64,000 nt of DNA from Trachelipus rathkii (GCA_015478945.1 JABUQX010078598.1:12501-76500); one strand, 5' to 3'; counted from the stretch's first letter, positions 35,067 through 49,959 are shown. Notes: a model not told the origin generated them from the letters alone. A program made the numbers and translations.

Positions 35067-35890
35067 GTGAGAGACGTGTGTAGTTTGAGAGGTGATTCCG
35101 TATAGTTATAACCTGGAGAAGATCTTTATATAGATTAAGGGGGGGGGAGTTCATTAAACTCATGGGGGAGCTTATGTAGGTGAGTGTGTAAATTAAAAAA
35201 GGCAAAATGATGAAAATAAATTTGGTTATTTAGTAAATCACTTCCTGAGTCGGTATGTAATTCATTATATCTATGATTAGAGATAATAAAAGCAATAATG
35301 ATTGAAAATCTATATAAGTGCACGCGATATTTCTATCTTATTATTATAATAGTAGTCTCGAGCCAACGAATGGTCCCAATCGCGTTTCACATACACGTAA
35401 ATCAGGTATCATGCTACCGTATTTGGATGAAGACCTCAGTAATGTCATTCCAATTTAAGGAACCTATCTGTCGTGTGGAAAGTGGGCTTCTAATTTCAAA
35501 AAGGTAGGTTAAAAAACACTTTGATTAGACTTATATCTTTCTCTTTTTCTTTAATTTCTGCTAGGTTGGTTTAGAGGTATTAAGATTTAGGTTTCTGCTT
35601 GCTCTTCTTCTGGTTTCTTGTGAAATATCTATACTTCAATATCTTTAAATACTTTTGTGCCTTCTTCTCTCTGCTTGGTTCTTCTATCTTTAAATTGGAA
35701 TTCTTAATTGTAAAATTTTAATTATTTGATTTAGCCCAACTATATTATTATTATTTACTATCAATATTATTTTATATTATTATCTATTAATTATTTTATA
35801 ATATATGATTATTTGATTTATTAATTTAATTACAATTTTTTAATTTAAAGTTATTATAAAATTATTATTATCATTTAGTGTTATTATTAT
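35067..35890. other. Unassigned stretch
   Basis: Short frames occur on both strands (35298-35507 plus, 35135-35323 minus), without known domains. AAAAAGGTAGGTT at about 35497 resembles a splice donor, but there is no matching exon. No gene is asserted. Confidence 0.35.
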
Positions 35891-36310
35891 AACACATTCT
35901 CTTTCTTCTTCTTCTTCTTCTTCTTCTTCTTTTCTTCTTCTTCTTCTTCTCTTCTTCTTTCTTCTATCTCTTCTTCTTCTTTATATGTCTTCTTGTTCCC
36001 TTCTTCTTCTTCTTCTTCTTCTTCTTCCTTCTTCATTTTATTTGATTATGTATATTTAGATACTTTGTATTATTAAATATTTTAATGTTTTTCTAGTTCT
36101 TTACTTTCTTATTATTATTTATTAATCAAACATCACTGTTCAGTACTCATTATTATTATGTCTCTAGTTGTTTTATTCCTTCTTCTTACCGTTTTTCTTT
36201 TATCTTTGTTCTTCTTTTCTCTTTTTCTTACTTTTTCTTCTTCTTCTTCTATCTTCTTCTTCTTCTTCTTCTTCTTCTCTTCTTTCTTCTTCTTCTTCTT
36301 TCCTAGTATT
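35890..36310 (+). repeat. Polypyrimidine (TTC)n tracts
   Basis: Two (TTC)n/CTT arrays (about 35900-36035 and 36180-36305) are separated by AT-rich sequence. The Phe/Ser/Leu-rich plus frame at 36158-36526 and the Lys/Glu-rich minus frame are repeat translations. Confidence 0.9.
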
Positions 36311-36539
36311 ATGAACATTACTATCTTTCTATCTCTTTACGAAGCTATATTCTATGTCTCTTTTTACATTTTCTTCTTTCTCTATAAATCTTCTTCAATA
36401 GTTTTTTTGCTTTCAATTTTTGAAATTTTTTTCTCATCAATAAACCATTTTTATGAAGAAGTTCATAGACCTAGCATTCGATATACAATTCTCTCTACAG
36501 TATCTATTGTGTTCTTATTAGAGTGATTATGTTCGCCAC

Positions 36540-39500
36540 TATCCCATAAATTAACATCTCATATAAGATTTTGTATACATATCGACAAGATTTATATATT
36601 ATCATGTAAAATGGTTATATAACGTAATATATATAATATATATATTTCTCTCTATGGTCATAATAACTATATGTATTGACTATATAACATGTAATATATT
36701 GAGATAGTATATAATTTATACGTGTGATATATATATAGGTAAATACATATAGGAAAAAAAATGCAAAAGCGAAAAAAATAAATAGGAAGGCGATCGCAAT
36801 CTCCTTTGACGACCATTAAACCAATTGTGATTTGTTTGGTCTCCTTTAAGTGCCGGGTTATGTTACACGTGAGAAGATCCCTCGAGAAAGAGTCCTAACG
36901 TAAAACAAAAAAAGTTTAAATAAACTACCAATACAACTAAACTGACTCCAAGGATAGTATTTCGACTAGGGAGCGAGTATAGAATATCCCTCTAGCTCTC
37001 TTATATTACGAATTTATTTTATTGAAGTGTATAGATAATTAAATAATATAATAATTAAATGAAATAATAAATCGTGAAGATAAAATAATAATAATATGAC
37101 AAATAAAAAAAATATTATAAATAGTTATTTTAAATATCCGGACGAGTATAGACTTTTAAATAATAAAAAAAAAATGGTAAATAACAGAGAAACAAACTTT
37201 TACTATCAGAGTAATGTTACATTATAAGATACGGGTGGTGAAGGATAAGTGTGATCAGTCAATGGATAATAATAGAACAAATACTCTGCCAATGACGCAA
37301 AGGAGGAGAAATAATCTCTCAATAAATAATATATAATAAATCTAATTACTCTTCTCTATCTCATTACTCAATAATAAATTAACTAATTACTCATTCAATA
37401 AAGCCGCTCAATTCCATCTGAGTTATCATAATCATAATCTATCTGTTCCTAGTTGAAATCTTAAAAATTTGATGATATCATTTGATTATTGATAGTGAAC
37501 TAATTATGAGTTAATATTATCTATGAGTCACAAAAAAGAGAAAAAATGTTTATAATAAAGTCTCACAGATAATAATAATCATATATAAAAACAAGATCTT
37601 TCGATAATATTGATGAGGACAGTGTGAAATAAGAATAGAAAGTGAATAATGGTTTTTATATATGATCATATATCCAATATATTTTAGATTTATGGAGGAT
37701 AATAATTGTAATAATTAATCAATAATAAAATTAGTTATATTACTGTGGATAAATGATAAATGATAATGATAATATAACTCATGATACGCTCATATAAAAA
37801 CTATTAGGTTGTATATCAAATAAAAGATTAAAGTCATCAATAATAGACACTATACAATAATACAAAATAAGTAAAGAAAAAGGAATAAGATAATAATTAT
37901 ATATGATATAATTATACATTTTATATAAAATGATTTTAAACTCAGATATAATAATTAAAGCTAATTATTATGAGTGAAATCTGACTCATATTCAATAAAT
38001 ACAACTCTCTCTAAATTATTACAACACACGAAGCATGTAGTAGGGTGTAGTCGATTTACTGTATTATTCAAATGATACTACATTGAAATATAGTATTTAT
38101 TTAATATATAATTAAATATATAAATAAATAATAATAATAATAAGTAATAATATAATACATAATAATAATAATAAGGTAAGTATAATTTATTAAAATCTGA
38201 ATGAAATCTCAGGTAACGTATAAAAGGTGAATATATAATCTATGAAATTGAATAATAATATATAAATCATATAGATAAATTAATTAATGTTGAATTTAAT
38301 TACTAAAATAAATGTTAAACAAATAGTAATAAATAAATAAATAATAAGAATAATATATAATAATTAATATAATTAATAATAATAATAAATAATTAATAAA
38401 TTAATTAAATTATAATACCACATTGTTCCGCAGTACAATAATAATAATATAATAATAATAATATCGAATAATAATAATGATTAATAATAATATAATAATA
38501 AAATAATTGAAATAATATATAAAATAATTATAATATAATAATAGGATAATAACGGTGATATAGAATAAAGACTTGATATCATGAATAATCTCTAAAATTT
38601 TGACCACTGTCATAGAGGACTTCAGTTTTCAAAATACATTACGTTTTCACAACAAACAACAAAACCATTTAATAATGAATGAATAAAGTTTATCTATTTA
38701 TCTTTGGTTTAAAGCTACCTATTAGTACTGCGCATATAATAATAATAATTAATAATCTCAGGAATAGAATAAAAAGAAAACAATGTATAAATAAATTAAA
38801 TAATAAATAATAAATATATAAATATATACATAGTATTAATTAATTAGAACATTTAAATGACTATAAACAGTACTCAAATAAAAACACTATAAATAGATAA
38901 GATATAATTATTAAATAATTAACTAAATATTTAGTAATCTATAATATATAACTAATTAAATAATTATAATTAACTAATTAATTATACATAATAATTAATA
39001 ACTCAATATTAATATAATATAAATATATTAACATAATAATTAATATAAAATAAACTAAGTGTATTTTAAGAGTTATTAATTTAATATATTATTAATGAAT
39101 TCTTATTATTATAAAATTTATTATGATATTATTTTATTACAAAGTATTGACCAAAAGCATGTTATTACTCGATTATATTTTGGCAGCTTATTTACATTTA
39201 GTAATCTATATAATGCGGGACAATAAATAATTGACATAGTTAGCAATTATCATTGAATTGCTATTCAATTTGTAATAAGATTATGTAGTTATATAGTATA
39301 TTATTTTATTAATTATATCATTTATTATATAAATATAGTTTTAAAACTAATGACCTAAGAACAGAAAGAAAAGATAGTGACATTATTTAATATTATATTA
39401 TTATACATAATAATTAATTATTATATTATATTATTGTTTAATTAATTTATTTATTATTATACTAATTCACTGTTAAATCCTAGTCTAATAAATATTTTTA

Positions 39501-41110
39501 TATTATATTATTCATCATTGTTTGTCAAGAAAAAATTTATTCTAATTTTACTATTCTCGTAAATATCAAAGGTAAAGATATCTCGTTATCTTAAAATATA
39601 TAATATAGATTTATTCCCTTTTCCCTAATGAAACACGAGGTGGGGGTGATTAGATGGTGAGGGATACGTAACTTAGGAGAGGTGGGAGATACGTAGGGTT
39701 TAAATAATGGGGGTGAAATAATGCAAAGCTGAAGAAGGCAGATTAGAGCGATGGGGAGTGTTTTGTGTGTGTGGGGAGGTTCTGACGCTCAACTCTCGTC
39801 TAATCAACTTGATATCTCAAATCTCATAGTGGTTAGAAAATATAGTCTCCAAGTATGATAGCTTGTAAAAAGGTGTGTCTCATAGCTAAATTGACCGCTT
39901 GAAAAAAATGTGTGAATAATTTGCATATTAAGTTTTAAAAGTTATATTTAATTAATGTTTGAATAATATGGATGTAAGTATTGAGGTCTTAAATAAGTCC
40001 ACCATATGTATGAAACATTATAATTATAATAGGTATCTATAATAATAATTATATATATGACTTACATAAACAGATAGTATCATTATAGAGTTATAATATA
40101 ATTAATATGGTCTTATTTCTGAATCTGATAAAGGGAATATTAATAATTTGAAAATAATAATAATAATAATTAAAATGAGAGTCTTGGTAATTACAGTGTA
40201 ATATTCATATTCATATAATATCAAATAAATATATTACGGACCATTATTTTCACCCACACTTCTGTCAGAATATCAATATAAATGGAAACAATAATAACTT
40301 TATGGAAGAATTTTACCCTTATGGTATGAGTGGGAACTGGTGACCCTCCAAAGAATACTACATATATTTAATATATAGAATTTTATAATAATCAGACTAC
40401 ATATAATAACCACAACACAACTATACACCCAAAAATAGTAATATAATCAGCTTTTTCACCTTTCATAATCTTGGAGTCACACCTGAATCATAAATGCGAC
40501 ATTTTTAATTATGTCTATTATGAGATGTATGGCGCATCAACATAAATGAGAAGTAATAATAATTTAAATAAATTCAAAAAAATAAGAAATTTAAGAGTTA
40601 AATATATTGTAACTTAAATTACTATGCTCAGAGGGAAAAACATTCTCGTGGTCAGTGAAGAATTTGTATATCGAAAGTTGGACCTGTATGATATTTCGTG
40701 GTTAAAGAAGAATCTTCTATCGACCAAAATACTACGAACGCTGAAAAAATAGCCGACCTTCTGAATTAGAATAACGAAATGATGATGCAGGCAGAAGCAA
40801 TTGAAGAAAAGTCTTAGAGGAATTTTAAGTTGGTCGAAAAATTATCCATGGGCGTATAATGGTCAATGCTGTTCACATCCAGTGAAGTACAAACAATTTA
40901 GAAGAAATTTATGTACACTGAATTCAACTTAGGATACTATTTAGATTGCCAATTTTAAAAATGATGAAGAATTACTAGACTCATATATATTTAATTTATG
41001 TACAAAATAAATAATAATTAAATAATGGAAGAAGTAAAGATGATTTTATTTTATTTATTTTTAGACATAAAATTATAACTAATAATATAACTGAAATGTG
41101 TGTGTGTATA
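36540..41110. other. AT-rich desert, no gene
   Basis: About 4.5 kb of very AT-rich sequence with short (AAT)n and TA runs and no supported ORF. There are two breaks. One is a G-rich patch at 39640-39780 with the near-repeat GGGATACGTA / GGAGATACGTAG. The other is 40630-40900, of ordinary composition, with an internal similarity (TCGTGGTCAGTGAAGAA versus TCGTGGTTAAAGAAGAA). Confidence 0.6.
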
Positions 41111-43499
41111 TATTATAATATAATATTTAGTTGTAAATACTAAATAGGTTTGTAGTCTGGAAATATATATATATAGTAGTAAGGGACGCGAGATCAGAGA
41201 AATTTTTCATAAACCGTAAGTTTCAGGGACAACTTCCGGAATAGAGCTTGAATGGTAATCAATTAGTTAAAATTAGATAAACTAAATTTTTAATGTGCAA
41301 TTCACCTCTTCAACAATTTATAAAATTTAGATATACTTAATATTAAAATCTATATAAATCATATATAAGCGAAAATTTGTGCTCTCTTATAGATTTAATT
41401 TATTTATGCCGCCAAGCTTCTTCTCATCATCTCTATTCATATATAAACCTATCTATCTACCGGCTAATATTGCAAACCTAAGTAACTACATTTCGGTCTA
41501 TTATGTACAACAATATGTACTTATAAATGTCTTATGTATTTATGATTAGAATGTGTAATGTCTGTTTAATAAGATTTTATATATAACATAAACATATCTG
41601 ATGAAAACAATTTTCACATATTCTGTGAAAGTTATGCATACATGAAACGAGTTCTGCTTATCTGTTAAAAATTTAGAGAATAAAACATGAAATATTAGCT
41701 ATCACATGTTAGGGGAGAATTCTACTCAATGTGTTATTGAAAATATGAATAAAGTCATAATTAAGTGAGAGGGCACAGTAACTTAATATTTCGCTTTAAA
41801 TTTATTTCTCAATTTGAAAATTCGTTGATTTTTTCAACAAACCTATTTAATATGTAATCAGCTTAATATATGTTGTGTAGATCCAGTAATTAATAGATCT
41901 CTATGCGTTATGTAATTATACTTATATTTAAAAAATTTTACGAATATTATTTTGTATATATAATAACAATATTGATATATGAATATCAAAAAATTATATT
42001 GTATTGCGTGTTGAGTTTAATGGGTATATTTAGTTGTGGGAGAAAGTTAAGTTGCAGCAAGAATTCTGCAGTAGGAAAATCTAAAGGGATGACCGACATA
42101 TCATTCTATATTTTATGTCTGGATAGACTTGTGTATATAAATATTAAAATAGACTATGAAACATAAAACGAATAAATAAACTTTATTGAAATAATTGTAT
42201 CTTTCATGGCGTAATACGATAAATTAGCTTTTTCCAGGCTTTAAAAAAAATTATAGTTTAACGCTACAATACATGGGATTTTAAAAGTAAAGATTTCATA
42301 AATGGACACGAAAGGGCTTTGCGGAAAAATGGGGGAGAAACTTTAACCTCCGAACTACTCGGAATATATGACGGATAATCAGATGTGGTTCGGAATGTCT
42401 CCATTGATAGTGTCACCATTTAAAAAGACATTTAGAACCACCTACGAAGCTTGCTTGCTTCACCCACACTGTTATCAGCAGCAGAATAAAGCATACCTTC
42501 TGCTAGTAAGCTAAGCGCTACCCCGTGGTGGGTACCAAAATTCTCTTGACAACTGAGAGAAGAGGGAACTTCAAGGAATTCATACTGAATCCGAACCGAT
42601 AACAATAATACATAAAGCAATGGGCAGCTCCACAATCTCGCAGTTTTAATGGAAGAACCCAGAAACGGTACTGGGGAAATTATTCCTCCAATTTCAACTA
42701 TCCTCTCACCTCTGCGATCTGGATAGCTATTTTGTATATGCTAGAACACTGGTCTCGATTGTTGGGCAGAACTATGCAAAACTCTTTTAACACCTATTCC
42801 ACAAACGGGATACTGCTCTGGACTGATTTATTCAAAACTATTTTTGCCACCCGCTCAATCGATGGGCTGCTGTGTTCCGTGTCAAAAATGTAGGAAAACG
42901 CATGTTTTTAAAAACGCACACACAAATAAATTATTTTTGAAAGAGTTAGTTTTTTAAAACTATGACTTTCAATTACAAATATTTCTTTAGCAACTTCTAA
43001 ATAAATATCATATACAGATTTGAAATGTCTGTTGAAGTTCCTTTCAAATTGCTACATGAAGCCGTAGAGCGTAGGACACTATTACGGTAGAGACATGGTT
43101 GAGGGAAACTTTCAGAGGGAAATTACTGGTATCAAAAGATAACATGAATGCTCAATGGAAGCCTGCATTGCCACTTACCAAAATGGAAGTTACCAATATG
43201 GAAAATGTATTCATAAAAGGTTCAAAAATTTCAATAATTGTTCTGGCAAACATGTTGAAAAATGCTCCTATGTTTTCAGCGATGAAAGTGAAAAGGGGAA
43301 GAAGGGATTGGAAGGTCTTATCTAAGAGTTAACAGAGGAAGAGGACGTGACTTTGATTTTGGTAGTAACAGACCCGGAGGAAGACAGATATAGAGCTGCC
43401 AAGTTAATTATACCGTGATTCTCATTTAAGGAATTAACTGCCTAAAGAAATATTAGATTTAGATCAATTTTTTGTTAATAGGAAAACATTTTTATTTTC

Positions 43500-43500
<1 letters not shown>
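41110..43500. other. Unassigned intergenic stretch
   Basis: This has ordinary AT-rich composition. Small frames occur at 41903-42166 (plus), 42432-42635 (minus) and 43099-43332 (plus). None shows a domain I can name. In an overlapping plus frame at about 43195-43275, NNCSGKHVEKC gives a Cys-His-Cys pattern reminiscent of a retroelement zinc knuckle, but the CX2C half is missing. No gene is asserted. Confidence 0.3.
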
Positions 43501-44956
<1,456 letters not shown>

Positions 44957-45145
44957 CAGAGGTGGGCACCCGCTCATTTAGGGATAGTCCGCTATCGCAC
45001 CTCCGCACCTCTGAGAAAACGTAGTCCTCTAGCGCTCCTCCGCACTTATTCCGAACCATCAAACCTCCGCTATCGCAAGTCCCGCACGTCCGCACATCTC
45101 CCGTTAATAATGTGCGACTTCACAAAAGATTTTAATATTAAAACT
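44957..45145 (+). mobile_element. Probable hAT-type terminus
   Basis: The sequence begins CAGAGGTGGGCACCCGCT directly after a (TA)n run. CAGAGGTGGGCA is a typical hAT terminal inverted repeat start. It is followed by short subterminal repeats (CCGCTATCGCA and CCTCCGCACCTCTG, then CTCCTCCGCAC and CCTCCGCTATCGCA), also usual for hAT ends, where transposase binds. I did not find the inverse end (TGCCCACCTCTG) downstream, so the element is truncated or the other end lies outside what I could match. Confidence 0.55.
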
Positions 45146-45592
45146 AAATAGTATATATCCTTGCAAAAAAAATTTATTTATAATATTATATTGATGAATA
45201 TTTACAAAATCTCAAGATTTTCCACTTTCCACCTAAATGTCGTCTTCAAAGGACAAGAGATCCATATACCTTTCAAAAAGATTAGGGTAAAAAAAAATTA
45301 AAAAAGGCAGTAAGGCTGACCTCTTTGCCCTCAAAAATATCCATCAATACAAATAATCGCTCTTACAGCCGCAGAACTAGCGGAGAGATTATATTATATG
45401 AACAAGTTCAACAAATTCTGCCCATGCTGAAAGGGAAAAGATGTCCTTGGTGAGAGGAGTGCTTGTGTTAGTTCACTTCCAGCAGTCATTGCTAATTAAG
45501 GTCCTCACCTTAAATCATTCTGCCTCCCTTCTGAAATTATTGACCACCTGTCCACCCATAAGAGTCTATTTTCGTCCAAAGGGAACTTTAAG

Positions 45593-45663
45593 ATTAGAAT
45601 TCCATGAAAAAGCCTCGACTCCTGCAGGAGTCGATGCTAATGCTACGTATCAGTCATGGTAGT
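45593..45663 (+). repeat. 70-bp module with perfect 18-bp palindrome, copy 1
   Basis: Contains TTCCATGAAAAAGCC, then CGACTCCTGCAGGAGTCG (a perfect 18-bp palindrome), then ATGCTAATGCTACGTATCAG. It lies just before a (TA)n array. A second copy sits at 46222-46285 on the other side of the array. Confidence 0.85.
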
Positions 45664-45664
45664 T

Positions 45665-45701
45665 TATAATATATTATATATAATAATATATATATATATA
45701 C

Positions 45702-45738
<37 letters not shown>

Positions 45739-45953
45739 TATATATAATATATATATAATATATTTATAATATTATATATATGTTAATCAGTTCTTTGTAA
45801 AAAAAACAAAATATAATATATTATATATATATATATATATATAGATATAATATTATATATTATATATTATATCTATATATAATATATATTATATATATAT
45901 ATTATATATATATATATTATATATTAATATATATACCGGTATATATATATATA

Positions 45954-46006
<53 letters not shown>

Positions 46007-46218
46007 TAATATATATATATATGTATACTATAATATATATATATATGTATATATATTATAATATATATATAATATATATATATGTATAATATATATATAT
46101 ATAGTATATATATATATTATATATATATATATATACTAATTATATATTATATATAATATATAATATATAATATATATATATATATATATATGATAATATA
46201 TATATTTATTCCAAGACT
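45665..46218. repeat. Compound (TA)n array
   Basis: About 550 bp of TA-rich sequence, with only a short unique word near 45782-45810. Confidence 0.9.
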
Positions 46219-46221
46219 AGT

Positions 46222-46285
46222 AGAATCCATGAAAGCCTCGACTCCTGCAGAGTCGATGTTAATGTTACGTATCAGCTCGGTAGCG
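46222..46285 (+). repeat. 70-bp module, copy 2
   Basis: Shares TCCATGAAAGCCTCGACTCC, the palindrome shortened to CGACTCCTGCAGAGTCG, and then ATGTTAATGTTACGTATCAG with copy 1. It is followed again by a TA run (about 46292-46313). Each copy is followed by TA repeats, so the module plus TA may be one duplicated unit. Confidence 0.85.
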
Positions 46286-46394
46286 TGGCTATATATATAA
46301 TATATATATATATTCTTGAAAACGCTGTGTTGCTTTATTCTAGTTCTTAAACTTGTTAGTAATACTTAAACTTGTTAGTAATAAATGTTATCTC

Positions 46395-46835
46395 CTAACC
46401 ACCAACACTGGCAAATAATCGACATGGAAAACAGAAGGCTTTGTCACCAGAGGCACTATATTCAAGCCACTTACATTGAGAATAGCAAGCACTTCTAAAT
46501 CTTCTTCCTTTTATCTCTGGTAATTGTGCCAAGGAAGGTTGGAATGGTCTGCCTTTAAAATATTCCAAGGCAGCATCTTTGCCACAAAGTGGATCTCATT
46601 TTTAAAGGTTAGACTGAGACCGGTTTAAATTTAGATAATGTACATAAGGTTTGTTGACCTGACTTTCACTGTCACAGAAGGAATTAGATAAAGAGTAAGG
46701 TCCAGGATCGTCATTAACAATGGAAGTAGTAGGTACAGGACTAGCTTCCGATGTAGCGACAGAGATCTCAGTTACAATGCTTCTTTCTTTCTGTTTTTTA
46801 TTAAAAAGAAAAGCAGTAACGTTCCTTTTGCACCT
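46395..46835 (-). pseudogene. hAT transposase N-terminus with TTF-type zinc finger
   Basis: Reading from 46835 the frame starts RCKRNVTAFLFNKKQKE and passes a Ser/Thr/Pro-rich stretch to NDDPGPYSLSN. It has TAA and TGA close together near 46600, then continues DPLCGKDAALEYFKGRPFQP, RRFRSACYSQ and CKWLEYSASGDKAFCFPCR before a TAG at 46395-46397. The last block is the TTF-type zinc finger found at the N-terminus of ZMYM1-like hAT transposases, where it binds element ends. The frame is otherwise open. The catalytic part that should follow (toward lower coordinates) is replaced by the module and TA array. It points away from the transposase core at 48.0 kb. Either the two are separate insertions or an inversion split one element. 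Confidence 0.8.
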
Positions 46836-48003
46836 CTCCTCATTTTCTCACTTGCTGCACTAACAAGTTAACCAATCGTAAACAGTATCACATTCACAAT
46901 TACACTAATAACCAAAAACTTATAACTTTATAGGAGCACAGAGTACGCAATGTCACAAGAAAAATTTACTAAATTGTGGTGGTGTTCCTTAATTATTAAA
47001 TAATCCTGGCTTCTAGAAGTTTCTTATCGAGACTGTTCAAGGCAACCGGTTAAAGGCAGAGCTAATTGGTCGGGCGAAATGAGTACCATGGAAACGTGCT
47101 GTCGGGACTGGAGTAGAGCATGCTTGCTGAATGACAGCGCTATTAACCAGGGAGGAGAGGGTATGTATAGTGACAATTTTTAGGAATTGATGCTATTTAT
47201 ACGCACTAATTATTACATATATTAACTATATAATATTCATTGTTATATTTGTTACCAGTTATGCAACTATTAAAGTTAAGATCATTGTCAAATGTTATTA
47301 ACTTCGGACAAGGGAAATTAATTTATCTATGTCTGGATCTTGACTACCAAAGATTATTTCGGATTCAAGAATAGACTTGGTGGCACAACTAGAAAAAAAT
47401 ATTGCCATATGTTTTGGTTGTCTCCAACCTTCTAGTCTCCATATCGGACATGTCAGCGTTTTATTTTTGACCGCCATGATCAAATTTGAACCCTCTCGTT
47501 GGGGTTAAGAGAATAATAGTCTTCAAAGTCTTAATAACTATATATAAGTATTAAACCTAACATAACTAAAGAAGTTTCTCAAAGAAACTTGAGAAAAAAA
47601 ATTGCAATCGTAGAGAGCCAAACACCGCTTGTGAATGGCAGAATATCAAAATGAGGGAGAATCGCTTGCCCTGTGAAAGTTCAGTTATCAAAAATGAACC
47701 ATATTAAGGCCAACCAATTTTCAAATATTTCTAATATTCCCCCCTAAATCTTGGCTAAATAAAAATTTTAGCCCTTATTGTTTGCCAGACGACGTTTTTT
47801 TTTTAGGTTACGTTTCCGTTTAGATGCATCAATCGATTATATAATGAAGTAAGTAATTACCTTTCTTATTATAAACTTACATTTTTTCTAAAAGTTTTAT
47901 TGTTTTCGTTTTCATATTGACTTGAAGTCAACTAACTGTGTGCTTTTAAACAGCCAGCTTCTGACATTATTCTCCGCTAGAGCTCTCAGTATGTCAATAC
48001 CAC

Positions 48004-48714
48004 TTGGCGGCCAAAACTGCTAAATCAATCGCGGAAGGCGCACCCGTTGATATTCAGCTTCAAACAGCACATCAAAAAACAATTGCAGAAAACAAAGGAA
48101 ATATTACAGCAATTTGGAAGACCATAATTTTCAGCGGAACCCATGACTTAACTTTAAGAGGTGTAGGCCTGCATGAGGGAAATTTTTGAAGGACCTGATT
48201 AAACTTCGAATAGAAAGTTGTGATGTGGAATTGAAAGAACATATTTAAGGATGGAAGAATGCTGTCTGGACGTCTCCGATGATTCAAAATGAACTTATCA
48301 ATTTGCATGCGCGACGATCACGTTTTTTTATAATTCCACACAAAAAACAATTGGTCTTCTTCATATTGGCCGATGAAACTGTGGATTTGTCAGGCAAAGA
48401 ACAATTATCTATAGGATAAGGTTTTTCGATCTAGAAAAAATGACTTCGAGAAGAATTTCTGGGGTTTGAAGTTTTTGAAGGGGTGGATGTTAAAACCATT
48501 GCAAAACGATTGATATGTTTTTAGAGAAAGAGAGTTTGGATCCGAGGTTTATGCGTTGGTCAGTGTACGATGGCTGTGCAGCAGCAATGGTAGGAAAAAG
48601 AACATGGAGTTCAAAAGAAAATGCGGGAAATATAAAAAAAGGATTATACTTTCACTGTGTAAGCCATCGGCTTTATTTGGTCATTAATGACTTAAAAATT
48701 TTTCGGGAAATTTG

Positions 48715-48778
<64 letters not shown>

Positions 48779-49686
48779 TTCAGAGACTACCCTAAGGAGA
48801 AAATACATTCACAACTTGCCTTAACTTTGTGAAAGGCCGTTAGACTCAATAATTATAGTTATTGCTATTTTCCATACTGATATGATAAAATTGTGAGCCT
48901 AGGGTAGCAAAATTGTCAAAGCGTAATTTAACCAATCAAAACAAGATAAACAAGCTTTTCCAGTTGAGCTGTTCGGCGTACAACGACCCCAATTTTCTAT
49001 TATTTACCTCTCCCGTAATAGGTAAAATATTTTTCTTTAGTTGAACACCAGTGGCTAACATTATTTTCAAACAAAAAAGAATTGACCTTATGCAGTGCTC
49101 TGATCATGTCCAAAGAATTTTAAAAGTTGCAAAGACCACTGCAAAACTGATGATCTGCTCTTATCCGCCAAAGGTTATTTGTGCCGATTTTAAGTAGAAC
49201 TTACACCACAGAAAAGTACAATCCCAACAACATAAAGCAAATCCTCCTGAATATTTGAAGCGATCTGTACTTGTGCCTTGACACACTTTCACCTTTAGAG
49301 ACTAGATTTTCAGAAAACAACGTGCCAGCATTTCATCTTTTTCATTTGTATCCGTTTCTTGTTAGGTACTCCCGTAGGCAGTTTGCGTGAAAAAGTAAAA
49401 TGCTTTTCAAAGTTTTATGATCTTGATTGACATCAACAAAATTCATACCGAAACTGACTTATGGTATACCTTGTGGCTGGATAAAAAATGGAAAAACAAA
49501 ATTTGAAAGACTTGGAATTTACTGAAGTCATTAAAGAAGCCGACCCCTTTTTTCCTCAGTTCAAAAACAGGTATGTTAATTGCACTTGTTCTACCGCGTT
49601 CAACAAGTACCATTGAAAGGTCTTTCAGCATTCGAAGAGTAAAGACTTGGCTAAGAAACACCATGAACGAAGACAGGCTTAATTAA
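48004..49686 (+). pseudogene. hAT (ZMYM1-like) transposase core, frameshifted
   Basis: This cut-and-paste transposase lacks its zinc-finger head. Frame 1 (48004-48189) gives AAKTAKSIAEGAPVDIQL and WKTIIFSGTHDLTLRG. The next frame holds FFIIPHKKQ and FILADETVDLSGKEQLSI (about 48345-48415), with the ADET catalytic region. Then REEFLGFEVFEGVDVKTIAK precedes another slip at about 48510, followed by VYDGCAAAMVGK and YFHCVSHRLYLVINDLK, the RNase-H-fold block ending at 48714. A run of 62 A interrupts. Beyond it, LCERPLDSIII (about 48824) and fragments like NPPEYLKRSVLVP (about 49230) continue. The hAT C-terminal dimerisation domain is visible at 49573-49686 (TIERSFSIRRVKTWLRN, then MNEDRLN). At least four frameshifts and several stops make it dead, but overall length and order match a full core. 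Confidence 0.9.
48715..48776 (+). repeat. Uninterrupted run of 62 A within the transposase
   Basis: A pure A62 tract separates two parts of the hAT coding region that are close neighbours in the family. There is no TE body beside it. It is either an expansion from a short A run in the transposase, an inserted poly(A), or an assembly artefact. Confidence 0.95.
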
Positions 49687-49959
49687 GGGGAGGCTTTCTC
49701 TTAAGACCCCCCACTTTTTGAAAGCAAAATCAAAATTTTCACTTTTTTTTATTATCTAAATTATTAGAAAAATTCCCCCTGAACATCATTGTGTAATTAT
49801 TTTTTAAAAATACTAAATGGTTTTTTATATACAGAAATTTATTTGGAGAGGTGTCGAACTAAAAAAAATTGAATCAATGTTTTTCCAAAAAAAATGCTTT
49901 TATTTTTAATGCCCAAATCAGTTTTTTTTTTTCATATTCTCAACCTTTAACCCATTCTT

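Noticed and set aside
36158..36526. Phe/Ser/Leu-rich 122-codon ORF resembling a membrane protein
   Set aside because: Most of it is a translation of (TTC)n; the hydrophobicity comes from the repeat.
43099..43332. Possible zinc-knuckle protein (NNCSGKHVEKC in an overlapping frame)
   Set aside because: Only half of a CX2CX4HX4C motif is present and the surrounding frame has no gag features.
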